Shown here piece by piece: positions 1 through 7,206 of a DNA stretch of 64,000 bases. The stretch lies in the NCBI GenBank assembly GCA_963840235.1, contig CAWIYC010000003.1, forward strand, positions 434,001-498,000, written 5' to 3'. Each line of letters begins with the position of its first letter. Positions within the stretch are counted from its first letter, which is position 1. Origin of the DNA: JBBRHQ01 sp963840235 (GTDB lineage Bacteria; Actinomycetota; Thermoleophilia; Solirubrobacterales; 70-9). The position numbers and the translations under genes are program-made. The notes below the pieces were generated by a model. The model was not told the origin of the DNA, ran no database searches, and was given only the letters and a program-made list of their open reading frames with translations.

Positions 1-2
1 GC

Positions 3-173
3 CGCTTCATCGCCGCCACTTTCAGGCTGACCGAGCGCCCCGGCGGGGACTGCGGCTCGGGGGTGGGGGAGCTGGCGCGAACCGCCTTCCTCATCCGCAA
101 CGGCAAGATCCTCGAGTGGCACCGCCTGCCGGATCCGGGCGGCGGGGCGAGCTCCAGCGGCCCGATCGTCTGA
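3..173 (+). CDS. C-terminal end of a protein cut by the window edge, possibly NTF2/SnoaL-like
   Basis: An open frame enters from the left edge and stops at TGA 171-173, giving 56 visible residues. The end reads like the last strands of an NTF2/SnoaL-like fold (a segment FLIRNGKILEWHRLPD, followed by a Gly/Ser tail). This kind of ending is common in small alpha+beta-barrel proteins that accompany actinobacterial regulators or enzymes. The start and most of the domain lie outside the window, so the family call is weak. The next gene begins 3 nt downstream, so the two are probably co-transcribed. Confidence 0.5.
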   Translation, partial: RFIAATFRLTERPGGDCGSGVGELARTAFLIRNGKILEWHRLPDPGGGASSSGPIV

Positions 174-176
174 GTC

Positions 177-1427
177 GTGCGCGGGGCCCGCCAAGCCGCC
201 GCGGCGGCTCTCGCCCTCCTCGCCCTCCTCGCCCCCGGCTGCGGCGGCGGGCGCGAGCGCTCATTCGAGCTGGCCATCGGCAACCTGGTCCCGCTGCGCG
301 GCGACCTCGCCGCCTACGGAGCCGCCGCTCGCAAGTCCGCCCGGCTGGCCGGCAAGCACGCCGCCGCCGGCGGCGTGCCGGCGGTCACGGTCGCCGTTCG
401 CAGCGCCGACACCGAGACCAACGACGAGATCGCCCAGGTGCTGGCCAGGCAGCTGATCGGCGACGGGGCGAGTTGCATCGTCGGCGACTGGGCCGCCAGC
501 TCCAGCTTCGCCGTCGCCGGCAACGTCACCGTGCCGTCCGGGGTGCCGCTGATCTCGCCCGCAACCTCGAGCCCGGAGCTGAGCTCGCTCGACGACAGCG
601 GCCTCGTCTTCCGCACGGTCCCCTCGGACGACCTGCAGGCGATCGCCCTCGCCCGCCTCGCCGCCCGCTCGACCGGGGGCGCGGTGGGCAGCACACTCTC
701 GCTCGCCGCCCGAGACGACCTCTACGGGCGCCGCTTTGCCCGCATCCTCGCCGGCGAGTGGCGACGGCTCGGTGGCACGGTGCGCGGTCCGTTCCTCTAC
801 GACCCGGGAGCGCTCCGCCATCGCGCCGAGGCCCGCCGGATCGTCGCCGGGGCGCCCGACGCCTACGCAGTGATCGACTTCCCCCAGAGCTTCGCCCGCC
901 TCGCCCCCGACCTGCTCGCGACCGATCGCTTCGACCCCGGCAGGCTGTTCCTTCCCGACGTGATGTCGGTCGCCGACCCGACCGGAGCCGCGATACCCCG
1001 GGCGGCCCTCGACGGCGCCTCGGGGACGCTGCCCGGCGCCACCTCGCCGGGGCCCGGGGGGCGCGCCTTCGACCGGCTCTTCGGCTCCGACCCGGCGCCC
1101 CCGCGGCGGCAGTCCGGCTTCGACGCCGAGGTCTTCGACGCGACCGCCCTCTGCTTCCTCGGCGCCGTCGCCGCCTCCTCGGACTCGGGCCGCGAGATCG
1201 CCGGGCAGATCGAATCGGTCAGCGGGCCGCCGGGGGCTCGCTTCGGCCCGGCCGGGCTGGATGTTGCGGCCAGGGCACTGCGCCGCGGCGAGGAGATCGA
1301 CTACCAGGGCGCCTCGGGGCCTCTCGACCTCGATCGCAACGGCGACCCCAGGGCGGGCGTCTTCGGCGTCTATCGGTATCGCGGCCACCGCACGGTCGAG
1401 CGGGGCACGATCGGGGTCCGCCGGTGA
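177..1427 (+). CDS. Lipoprotein, ABC-type branched-chain amino acid receptor-like (periplasmic binding protein)
   Basis: A 416-residue protein starting at GTG. It opens with a hydrophobic signal ending in a lipobox (LLAPGC, Cys22), so it should be lipid-anchored outside the membrane. The rest has the two-lobe periplasmic-binding layout of the LivJ/Peripla_BP_6 type: an opening strand with LAIGNLVPLRGDLAAYG, a helix with ARQLIGDGASCIVGDWAAS, and the lobe-2 segment DAYAVIDFPQSFARLAPDLL. No permease or ATPase genes are adjacent, so it may act as an orphan receptor or sensor. The ligand cannot be read from the sequence. It follows the preceding gene by 3 nt. Confidence 0.8.
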   Translation: MRGARQAAAAALALLALLAPGCGGGRERSFELAIGNLVPLRGDLAAYGAAARKSARLAGKHAAAGGVPAVTVAVRSADTETNDEIAQVLARQLIGDGASCIVGDWAASSSFAVAGNVTVPSGVPLISPATSSPELSSLDDSGLVFRTVPSDDLQAIALARLAARSTGGAVGSTLSLAARDDLYGRRFARILAGEWRRLGGTVRGPFLYDPGALRHRAEARRIVAGAPDAYAVIDFPQSFARLAPDLLATDRFDPGRLFLPDVMSVADPTGAAIPRAALDGASGTLPGATSPGPGGRAFDRLFGSDPAPPRRQSGFDAEVFDATALCFLGAVAASSDSGREIAGQIESVSGPPGARFGPAGLDVAARALRRGEEIDYQGASGPLDLDRNGDPRAGVFGVYRYRGHRTVERGTIGVRR

Positions 1428-1499
1428 GCGCGATCGGGCCCTCTCGGCATTTGCCAACCGCATTCACCTGAGCACCCGTAGGGGAGGGAAAGCTCAATT

Positions 1500-1529
1500 C
1501 CCTCGGGTCCCGACATCTCGGCCCGAGGG
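1500..1529 (+). other. 8-bp GC-rich hairpin in front of the HtaA-like gene
   Basis: Perfect inverted repeat (1500-1507 pairs with 1522-1529, 14-nt loop) lying 72 nt after the lipoprotein gene and 7 nt before the GGAGGTGA ribosome site of the next gene. There is no T-tract. It may end the upstream transcript or shape the 5' leader of the downstream gene. Confidence 0.45.
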
Positions 1530-1549
1530 TCCCAATGGAGGTGAATTCG

Positions 1550-2623
1550 GTGAAAGCAACCCCAACCGGGTGGTCCACCAAGAGCCTCGTCCTGATGATT
1601 TCCGCGGCGGCATTGGTCGCGTCGCTTGCCCTGGCGCCGGCAGCATCGACTGCGGGCACTCCGCTGGCGGGCGAATCCACGAGCGTGACGCTGAAAGAGG
1701 GAGTGGTGAAGTTCCTCACCAACGCCGGCGTCTCGGTCGCGCCGATCTCGCCGGCAAGGGCCAAAGGCAGGACGATCTCGTTCCCCGTGACCGGCGGCAA
1801 TCTCGACCTGGGAACCGGCGAGGTCCTCGCCCGCCATTCCGGCGGCCTGCGAGTCAGTGCCGGGGGGGTCAAGATCCCGCTGCGCAGCTTCGCCTTCGGC
1901 GGCAAGGTCGGGAAGAGGATCATCCTCACCGGCAAGGCCGGCGGCGCGCGGCTGCCCCTGTTCTCCCTCGACACCAAGACGGCCAAGGTGAATCGCGCCG
2001 GGTTCGGTGCCAAGGTAACCGGGATTCAGGTTGCCCTCACCGGCAAGGCTGCGGCTGCGCTGAATCAGGCGTTCGGCGTCAACCTGCTCAGCGGCGGCCT
2101 CGTCGTGGGCAGCAGCAGAACCGTGTTGCAGCCGCGGGTCGTCGACCTGAAGGCGACCGGGGCGACGAAGCTCGTGCCTTCGGCGGGAGCGCTCTCTGCG
2201 CTGACCGCTGCGGGCGTCACCCCATCGGCGGTCGGTCCGGCGACCCTGGGCCCGGGCGGGTTCAGCTTCCCGGTCATCGGAGGCAGGCTCGGCCTCGATC
2301 CGCTCGGCGGCAGGATCTTTCACTCCGGTGGCATCGGACTGGCCGAGCACTCGACCTCGGCCGAGTTGACGGATTTCACGATCCGCCTCGATTCTTCGCC
2401 AGACCTGACGGCGAAGACTCCGGCAGGCCGGGCATCGATTGCGACTCTCGACCTCTCCACCGCGAGCCTCAAGGCGAGGCCGAGCAAGCGCCGCGTCAGC
2501 GCAACCGGGATCAAGGTGAAGCTGACGGCGACGGCCGCGACCCTCCTCAACGGCGCCTTCGGGACGCCGTTCGCGGCCGGGGACCTGCTGGGGACAGCGT
2601 CGACCTCGGTGATCGCCAGGTAG
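1550..2623 (+). CDS. Secreted protein with two HtaA-like repeats
   Basis: A 357-residue exported protein. GTG 1550 is preferred over the in-frame ATG 1535 because a strong GGAGGTGA site (1537-1544) lies just upstream of it. A signal peptide (about residues 14-36, ending near the AGTPLAG segment) is followed by two copies of a roughly 150-residue unit. Each copy carries FPV-x-GG-[NR]-L near its middle (FPVTGGNLDLGTG and FPVIGGRLGLDPLGG), then a HSGG turn, then an end of the type ATGIKVKLTATAATLLN with AFG. This resembles the HtaA domain of actinobacterial surface heme-binding proteins. Heme binding is not demonstrable here and no heme transporter genes are adjacent. A strong hairpin follows the gene. 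Confidence 0.65.
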   Translation: MKATPTGWSTKSLVLMISAAALVASLALAPAASTAGTPLAGESTSVTLKEGVVKFLTNAGVSVAPISPARAKGRTISFPVTGGNLDLGTGEVLARHSGGLRVSAGGVKIPLRSFAFGGKVGKRIILTGKAGGARLPLFSLDTKTAKVNRAGFGAKVTGIQVALTGKAAAALNQAFGVNLLSGGLVVGSSRTVLQPRVVDLKATGATKLVPSAGALSALTAAGVTPSAVGPATLGPGGFSFPVIGGRLGLDPLGGRIFHSGGIGLAEHSTSAELTDFTIRLDSSPDLTAKTPAGRASIATLDLSTASLKARPSKRRVSATGIKVKLTATAATLLNGAFGTPFAAGDLLGTASTSVIAR

Positions 2624-2643
2624 ACGGGGACCGGCAGCCCGAA

Positions 2644-2681
2644 GTAGAGCGGGGCGGCCCTGGAGGGTCGCCCCGCTCTAC
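2644..2681. terminator. Bidirectional terminator hairpin
   Basis: Perfect 13-bp stem (2644-2656 with 2669-2681, 12-nt loop) between the convergent ends of the HtaA-like gene and the TauE exporter. It is strong and symmetrical, so it can serve both strands. There is no long T-tract, as is usual in high-GC actinobacteria. Confidence 0.8.
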
Positions 2682-2703
2682 CCAAGAGGCGGGCGGGCTC
2701 AGA

Positions 2704-3474
2704 TCAGAGGGCCTGGAGCAGGTAGCGGGCCGCCAACGCCAGCGCCAGGAACCCGAGCAGGCGGCGCAGCGCGCGCTCGGGCAGCCGTGGCTGCAGCCGG
2801 GCGCCGAGGTAGCTTCCGGCGAGGCCGCCGACGCCGATCGAGATCCCGAGCAGCCAGTCCGGAGCGATCTCACCGTCGCCGCGCAGTCCGAGGACTGCGA
2901 AGGTGATCACGCCGGCAATCGAGGTGAGGAAGGTGGATGTCAGCGCCGCCGGGGCGACCTCGGCCACACTGAACCCCAGGCCGACCAGGATCGGGGCCAG
3001 GATCGAGCCGCCGCCAACGCCGTAGATCCCTCCGACGACGCCGATCGCGGCCGACATCACCGTGATCCCGGCCCCGATCCCGGCCGCCTGGACCCGCGGA
3101 GCCGGCGCGGGGAAGAGGAGCAGCCAGGCCCCGAGGGGACCGAGAACCGCAGCGACAACGAGGAGAAACGCATTCGGCCCGGACAGCAGCTCGACCCGGA
3201 TCACCGCCCCGGCGACCACTCCGGGAAGCGTGCCAAGGACGAGCGCCCTGGCCAGCGGGCTCCAGAGGCTGCCTCGTCGCCCGTAGCGCACCAGGGCGCC
3301 GGGAATGGCGATCAGGTTGTAAAGGAGGTTGGTCGGGGTGATGGCCGGGCTTGGCGTGTGCAGGATGCTGATCTGGACGGGTATGAGGAAGACGGCGCCG
3401 GAGACACCGACCGGCGTGGTCACGGTCGCGATCACGAAGGCCAGGGCGGCGCCGATCAGGAGGTCGGTGCTCAT
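2704..3474 (-). CDS. Sulfite exporter TauE/SafE family membrane protein
   Basis: A 256-residue integral membrane protein with about eight hydrophobic segments. It shows the family's duplicated architecture: an N-terminal half opening with ATVTTPVGVSGAVFLIPVQI and a second half containing GGIYGVGGGSILAPIL. These Gly/Pro-rich repeats are the TauE/SafE hallmark. The family exports small anions such as sulfite or sulfoacetate; the substrate here is unknown. The ATG at 3474 was chosen because upstream in-frame sequence belongs to the neighbouring dehydrogenase. It follows that gene by 20 nt on the same strand, suggesting one transcript. Confidence 0.85.
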   Translation of the reverse strand: MSTDLLIGAALAFVIATVTTPVGVSGAVFLIPVQISILHTPSPAITPTNLLYNLIAIPGALVRYGRRGSLWSPLARALVLGTLPGVVAGAVIRVELLSGPNAFLLVVAAVLGPLGAWLLLFPAPAPRVQAAGIGAGITVMSAAIGVVGGIYGVGGGSILAPILVGLGFSVAEVAPAALTSTFLTSIAGVITFAVLGLRGDGEIAPDWLLGISIGVGGLAGSYLGARLQPRLPERALRRLLGFLALALAARYLLQAL

Positions 3475-3494
3475 CGTCGCGAGGCTGCCCCGGC

Positions 3495-4595
3495 TCAGTG
3501 GCCGGCACCGAGGCTCTGCCAGGCCTCGAGCTTGGCCCCGACCCTCGAAATGGTCTCCGTGGTGAAACCGCTCGTCGAAGCATGGCCCCCGAGGTCCGGG
3601 GTGCGGATGCCGGCCGCGCTGCACTCCAGCACCGCCTCGTAAATCGCCCGTGAGGCGCGCTTCGCGTCGCCGGCGCCCTCGCGCCCAGCCGCGTAGTGCA
3701 GGAGAGCCGCGCAGGCGAGGATCATCGCCATCGGGTTGGCGATGTCCTTGCCGAGCAGCGCCGGCGCGGTGCCGTGCGGGGCCTCCGCCATCGCCGCCGT
3801 CGGGTTGAGGTCGTCGTCGAGGCCGAGCAGGATCGACTCGGCGCCCGCGATCGAGCCGAACAGCGGCAGCACCAGGTCTGAGAGCAGGTCGCCGTCGCGG
3901 TTCAGCGCCGGGATCACCATCGGCGAGTCGGCGGCGCCGGTGACGAGGCCGGCGTAGGTGGCGTCGATCAGGACCGGCTGGTAGGTGACACCGGGGTGAC
4001 GAGCCGCGGCCGCATCCATCTCCTCCTTCAGCATCCCCTCGTAGACCGGGCTCACCGTCCACTTGGGGCCGCCGTAGACCTTGCCCTCGATCTTCTCCGC
4101 GGTGCGGAAGGAATGCTCGGCGACGGCGCGGCAGACCGAGCGCCGGATCTGCTCGGTGCGGAAGGCCGACTCGTCGCCGTCGGCCTCCTCCCGCCACTCC
4201 TTGGCGCCGTAGGCGTCGCCCACGGCCATTCGGCAGACGGAGATCTGGTGATGGACGCCGGCGACAGGGGTGACACCGGGGAGGCGGCGGCCGGTGCGGA
4301 TGATCACCTTGCCGTCGATCTCCTCGCGCAGCATCCGGTTGGGGGAGCCGACGTCGTCCGCGCCCTCGGGCGTGATCGTCGCCGCCTTCAGCCCGAGGCC
4401 TGAGGCGGCCATCGCCGTCGCTGCCTCGTGGACGACGCCGTTGCTCGTCCTTCGCCGGTTCTCCAGGGAGAGGTCGAATGCCTCGAGCTCCAGCGGCAGG
4501 CCGAGAACCTCGGGATCGAGGACTCGCAGCGACTGCTCGAGCAGCTCCTGCCCGGTCTCGTCCCCCTCCATCACGACTATCCTCAGCCCATCCAT
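3495..4595 (-). CDS. Isocitrate/isopropylmalate family dehydrogenase
   Basis: A 366-residue member of the beta-decarboxylating dehydrogenase family (IDH/IMDH/TDH). The Mg-binding Asp region reads NRDGDLLSDLVLPLFGSIAG, and the NAD(P)-binding loop reads APHGTAPALLGKDIANPMA, matching the family HGSAPDIAGKGIANP pattern. The N-terminus (MDGLRIVVMEGDETGQELL) is the GDGIGPE strand-loop in altered form (GDETGQE). Without leuC/leuD or TCA genes nearby, the substrate (isocitrate, isopropylmalate, tartrate or homoisocitrate) is undetermined. A TAGGTT hexamer places the predicted transcription start exactly on the ATG. Confidence 0.8.
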   Translation of the reverse strand: MDGLRIVVMEGDETGQELLEQSLRVLDPEVLGLPLELEAFDLSLENRRRTSNGVVHEAATAMAASGLGLKAATITPEGADDVGSPNRMLREEIDGKVIIRTGRRLPGVTPVAGVHHQISVCRMAVGDAYGAKEWREEADGDESAFRTEQIRRSVCRAVAEHSFRTAEKIEGKVYGGPKWTVSPVYEGMLKEEMDAAAARHPGVTYQPVLIDATYAGLVTGAADSPMVIPALNRDGDLLSDLVLPLFGSIAGAESILLGLDDDLNPTAAMAEAPHGTAPALLGKDIANPMAMILACAALLHYAAGREGAGDAKRASRAIYEAVLECSAAGIRTPDLGGHASTSGFTTETISRVGAKLEAWQSLGAGH

Positions 4596-4601
4596 GACGG
4601 C

Positions 4602-4607
4602 AACCTA
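4602..4607 (-). promoter_or_regulatory. -10 hexamer TAGGTT, leaderless promoter of the dehydrogenase
   Basis: Exactly six bases separate this TANNNT hexamer from the ATG (4595-4593), so the expected +1 is the A of the start codon. It is part of a pattern repeated before many genes in this window. Confidence 0.5.
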
Positions 4608-4672
4608 CGCCAAGCCGTGAGCGAAGGGGGCCGGACCCGCCACCGGGTCAGCGAAAGGGGCGGGGCACCTCG

Positions 4673-5050
4673 GTGACGGCAGGGGAGAGCTGCACATGGT
4701 GCGGCGCAGCGATCGAGCCGAGCGACGGCTTCCGCGCCCTCGAGCCGGCCGCAGAGCGCTACGCCGCCTTCTGCCGCCTCGAGCACATCGTCCCCTGGGA
4801 GATGCAGGGCCCTCGTTGGCAACCCGCCCGGGACCCCGGTATTCCCGGACGAATCCCGGTAGAGCCGGGATCAGCGGTCGCTGAGGCTCCCCGGGAGGAG
4901 ATGCCGGGCAGTTGCTCCGAGTGCGAAGCACCGCTTGGCGACACCGCCGTCGTCCTGGTTCGCCACCGCGGGGAGCATCGAATCCAGGACGGCTTCTGCT
5001 CGAGCGCTCACATGGCGGCCTGGGCCAAGGCCGGCGGCCGCTGGCGGTAA
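4673..5050 (+). CDS. Small protein with two zinc-finger-like (TRASH/MYM-type) modules
   Basis: A 125-residue protein beginning GTG ACG GCA. It has two similar modules, each with a CxxC pair followed about 24 residues later by CxxxH. Module one has CTWC with FCRLEH, and module two has CSEC with FCSSAHMAAWA. The second module's FCS-x-x-H-x-x-x-W resembles TRASH/MYM metal-binding knuckles. A linker rich in Pro/Gly/Glu separates the two. No signal peptide is seen, so it should be cytoplasmic. A function in metal sensing or protein binding is possible but not shown. It is transcribed divergently from the dehydrogenase. Confidence 0.7.
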   Translation: MTAGESCTWCGAAIEPSDGFRALEPAAERYAAFCRLEHIVPWEMQGPRWQPARDPGIPGRIPVEPGSAVAEAPREEMPGSCSECEAPLGDTAVVLVRHRGEHRIQDGFCSSAHMAAWAKAGGRWR

Positions 5051-5051
5051 C

Positions 5052-5086
5052 CCCGGTCGAACTGGTTAGCCCACCCGGTCGAACTG
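5052..5086 (+). repeat. 13-bp direct repeat
   Basis: CCCGGTCGAACTG occurs at 5052-5064 and 5074-5086, 22 bp apart. The second copy runs into the left arm of the strong hairpin that follows. It could be a duplication remnant or a protein site spaced by about two helical turns. Confidence 0.6.
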
Positions 5087-5130
5087 AAGCCATTTCTGCC
5101 CGAGGGGTGGATGGAAATGGCTTCAGTTCG
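5080..5130. terminator. Long perfect hairpin between convergent genes
   Basis: A 17-bp perfect stem (5080-5096 with 5114-5130) and a 17-nt loop lie between the zinc-finger gene (+) and the hydrolase gene (-). The stem is AT-richer than the surroundings (centre AAGCCATTTC). It most likely terminates both transcripts. Confidence 0.75.
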
Positions 5131-5135
5131 GAAGT

Positions 5136-7118
5136 TCAGCCGATTCGGAGCTCGCGGCTATGGCCGCCACTGATCACTTGGAGAGTGATTGGATTGCGAT
5201 CTCCAAGGAGCAGACCCCCGGGCCAGACGGTTCTCGGCTTGTCGGAGCAGGGCGAGAACACCACTCGCCCGAAGGCCGCGGCGATCCGGTGGGGGTTCTT
5301 CGCAACGGCGCCATGGCCCCAGACCAGCCCGACCCGCTTCCGCTCGGCCGCCGGGACGACGAGCACGACCCGCCTCTTGCCGGCGACGATCGCCGGGATC
5401 TTGGTCCCCAGCGTGCCCGGTCCGACCGTCGAGGCCTTCGAGAAATCGCGGCCGCTGCCAAACAGGCCGAGCGGCCCGGCGACGGCTGACTTCTTGCGCC
5501 AATCCGGGGCGCCGCTGCCGATGATCGCGCTCTGGCAGCGGGCCGTGGTCGACCGGACCCCCTGGCCCGGCGGCTGCCGCTGCGGCTTCGGCTCGAACTC
5601 GGGCCTTGCGAATGCGAGGATCAGCCTTGCCACCTGTGCCGGCTTCTCGACGTTGGGCGAGTGGCCGGCGCCTTCGATCAGATCGGTGCGGGCGCCACGG
5701 ATGGCGGCGTAGGCGCTGATCGCCTCGCGGGCGTCGTAGATCTGGTCTTCGGCGCCGAAGATCACCAGCAGGGGGATGCCGAGGGCTGCGATCCGCCGGT
5801 CGAGCGGCTCCCGGTGAAGGTAGTCGTCCTCGAGGCTCGCGGTCTCGTCGTAGGACGTGTAGGTCATCCGCCTGACGTCGTCGACGAACTCCCCGGGAAC
5901 GTCGAAGCCGGGGGCGAAAGCCTGGCCCAGGCCGTCCCTGATCGCCGAGTCCGGCGCCAGCCGCCAGAGCGCCTCGCCGATCAGCGGCCAGTAGGTGATC
6001 CTTGCCATCAGGTCGAGACCGCCGAAGCTGTTGTCGGGGGCTTGGTCGATGATCACCAGCCGGTCCACGAGGTCCCGGGACTGCGCTGCCAGCGCCGTCG
6101 CGACGGTCCCACCGGTCGAATGACCGACCACGGTCGCGCCGCGGACGCCGAGCCGGCCGAGCGCCTGGGCCATGAGATCCGCCTGATCGGGCATCGAGTA
6201 GCCCGAGGACGGCTTCTCCGAGCCCCCGTGCCCGAGCATGTCGATCGCAATCACCCTGTGGTCGCGCCGCAGCAGCGGGATCAAGCCGTCCCACCAATCG
6301 ATCGCGCAGGTGTAGCAATGGAGGAGAACGACCGGGCTCGCGCCGGGCTCCGCCCGCCGCGAGGGAAGGTCCAGGACCTGGACGTCGCCGCCGTTGAGGC
6401 CGAGGATCCTGCCGCCGGGAACCGTCACCCCGGCCGGCTTCGTCTCGCGGTCGAGGACGACTGCGTTCAGCACCAGCAGCACGGCAACCGCCGCCAGCAC
6501 CCCGATCAGGATCTTCCAGCCGCGCCTCACTCCGCGCCTGCGGTCTCCCTCGCGAGGGCCGATACCAAGCACTTCGGCGTTCTCGGCCAGGGCCGAGATC
6601 ACCACCTCGATGTGCTCATTCATCTCGACGCCGAGCTCGTCGGCGGCCCGCTGCATTTGCTCCCGGTCGACAGCCGCGGCAAAAGATGCCTGCTTCAATT
6701 TCTTTCGCACCGACTTCGCCTTCATGCCCTCGATTCCGGTCGGGCGGACGAGGGCGCAGGCGGTGATGAACCCGGACATCTCGTCCACCGCGTACAGCGC
6801 CTTCGCCATCAGCGTCTCCCGCGGCACCCCCATGAAGTCGGCGTGGCCGGCGACGGCGTCGATGATCTCCTGCGGGTAGCCGCGCGCACGGAGCTCCTTC
6901 AGCGCACGGCGAGGGTGCCCGGTCTCGAGGTCGGGGAAGCGCTCGTAGTCGAGATCGTGAACCAGGGCAGCGACAGCCCACGGCTCCGGGTCCTCGCCGT
7001 AGCGCCCGGCGTAGGCCCGCATCCCGGCCTCGACTGCGAGCGCGTGCTTGCGCAGCGAGTCCGAACGGGTCCACTCGCAGAAAAGATCCCAGGCGTCGTC
7101 TCTGGTGGGCGCAGGCAT
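5136..7118 (-). CDS. Composite protein: HD phosphohydrolase domain, membrane anchor, alpha/beta hydrolase and secreted C-terminal domain
   Basis: One frame of 660 residues from ATG 7118. Residues 1-190 are a HD domain (ALVHDLDYERFPD, then GHADFMG). Residues about 197-222 are basic then hydrophobic (RRGWKILIGVLAAVAVLLVL), predicting one helix with N-in/C-out topology. Residues about 230-505 form an alpha/beta hydrolase with nucleophile GHSTGG, acid loop GAEDQ and the catalytic His in EGAGHSPN. The last 150 residues resemble a domain of actinobacterial exported proteins (KTVWPGG-like PRTVWPGGLLL). GTG 6530 could start the hydrolase as a separate 464-residue protein, with a GAGGGA site upstream. 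The frame has no stop between the two parts, so fusion and tight same-frame tandem genes both remain possible. Substrates are unknown. Confidence 0.7.
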   Translation of the reverse strand: MPAPTRDDAWDLFCEWTRSDSLRKHALAVEAGMRAYAGRYGEDPEPWAVAALVHDLDYERFPDLETGHPRRALKELRARGYPQEIIDAVAGHADFMGVPRETLMAKALYAVDEMSGFITACALVRPTGIEGMKAKSVRKKLKQASFAAAVDREQMQRAADELGVEMNEHIEVVISALAENAEVLGIGPREGDRRRGVRRGWKILIGVLAAVAVLLVLNAVVLDRETKPAGVTVPGGRILGLNGGDVQVLDLPSRRAEPGASPVVLLHCYTCAIDWWDGLIPLLRRDHRVIAIDMLGHGGSEKPSSGYSMPDQADLMAQALGRLGVRGATVVGHSTGGTVATALAAQSRDLVDRLVIIDQAPDNSFGGLDLMARITYWPLIGEALWRLAPDSAIRDGLGQAFAPGFDVPGEFVDDVRRMTYTSYDETASLEDDYLHREPLDRRIAALGIPLLVIFGAEDQIYDAREAISAYAAIRGARTDLIEGAGHSPNVEKPAQVARLILAFARPEFEPKPQRQPPGQGVRSTTARCQSAIIGSGAPDWRKKSAVAGPLGLFGSGRDFSKASTVGPGTLGTKIPAIVAGKRRVVLVVPAAERKRVGLVWGHGAVAKNPHRIAAAFGRVVFSPCSDKPRTVWPGGLLLGDRNPITLQVISGGHSRELRIG

Positions 7119-7206
7119 CTGCGCTGTTAGGCTAGTCGCGCCTGCGGCCGCATGCCGCGGGCGGCTTCCCGGCCTCCCCAAACCCCCCGATTTGCAGGCA
7201 TTTCCT

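Noticed and set aside
261..1463. 400-residue open frame on the minus strand opposite the lipoprotein gene
   Set aside because: Arg/Gly/Ala-biased shadow frame typical of high-GC DNA; no domain, whereas the plus strand encodes a clear receptor.
1261..3642. 793-residue open frame on the plus strand
   Set aside because: Spans the end of one gene, the HtaA-like gene and the antisense of TauE in a non-coding frame; low-complexity composition.
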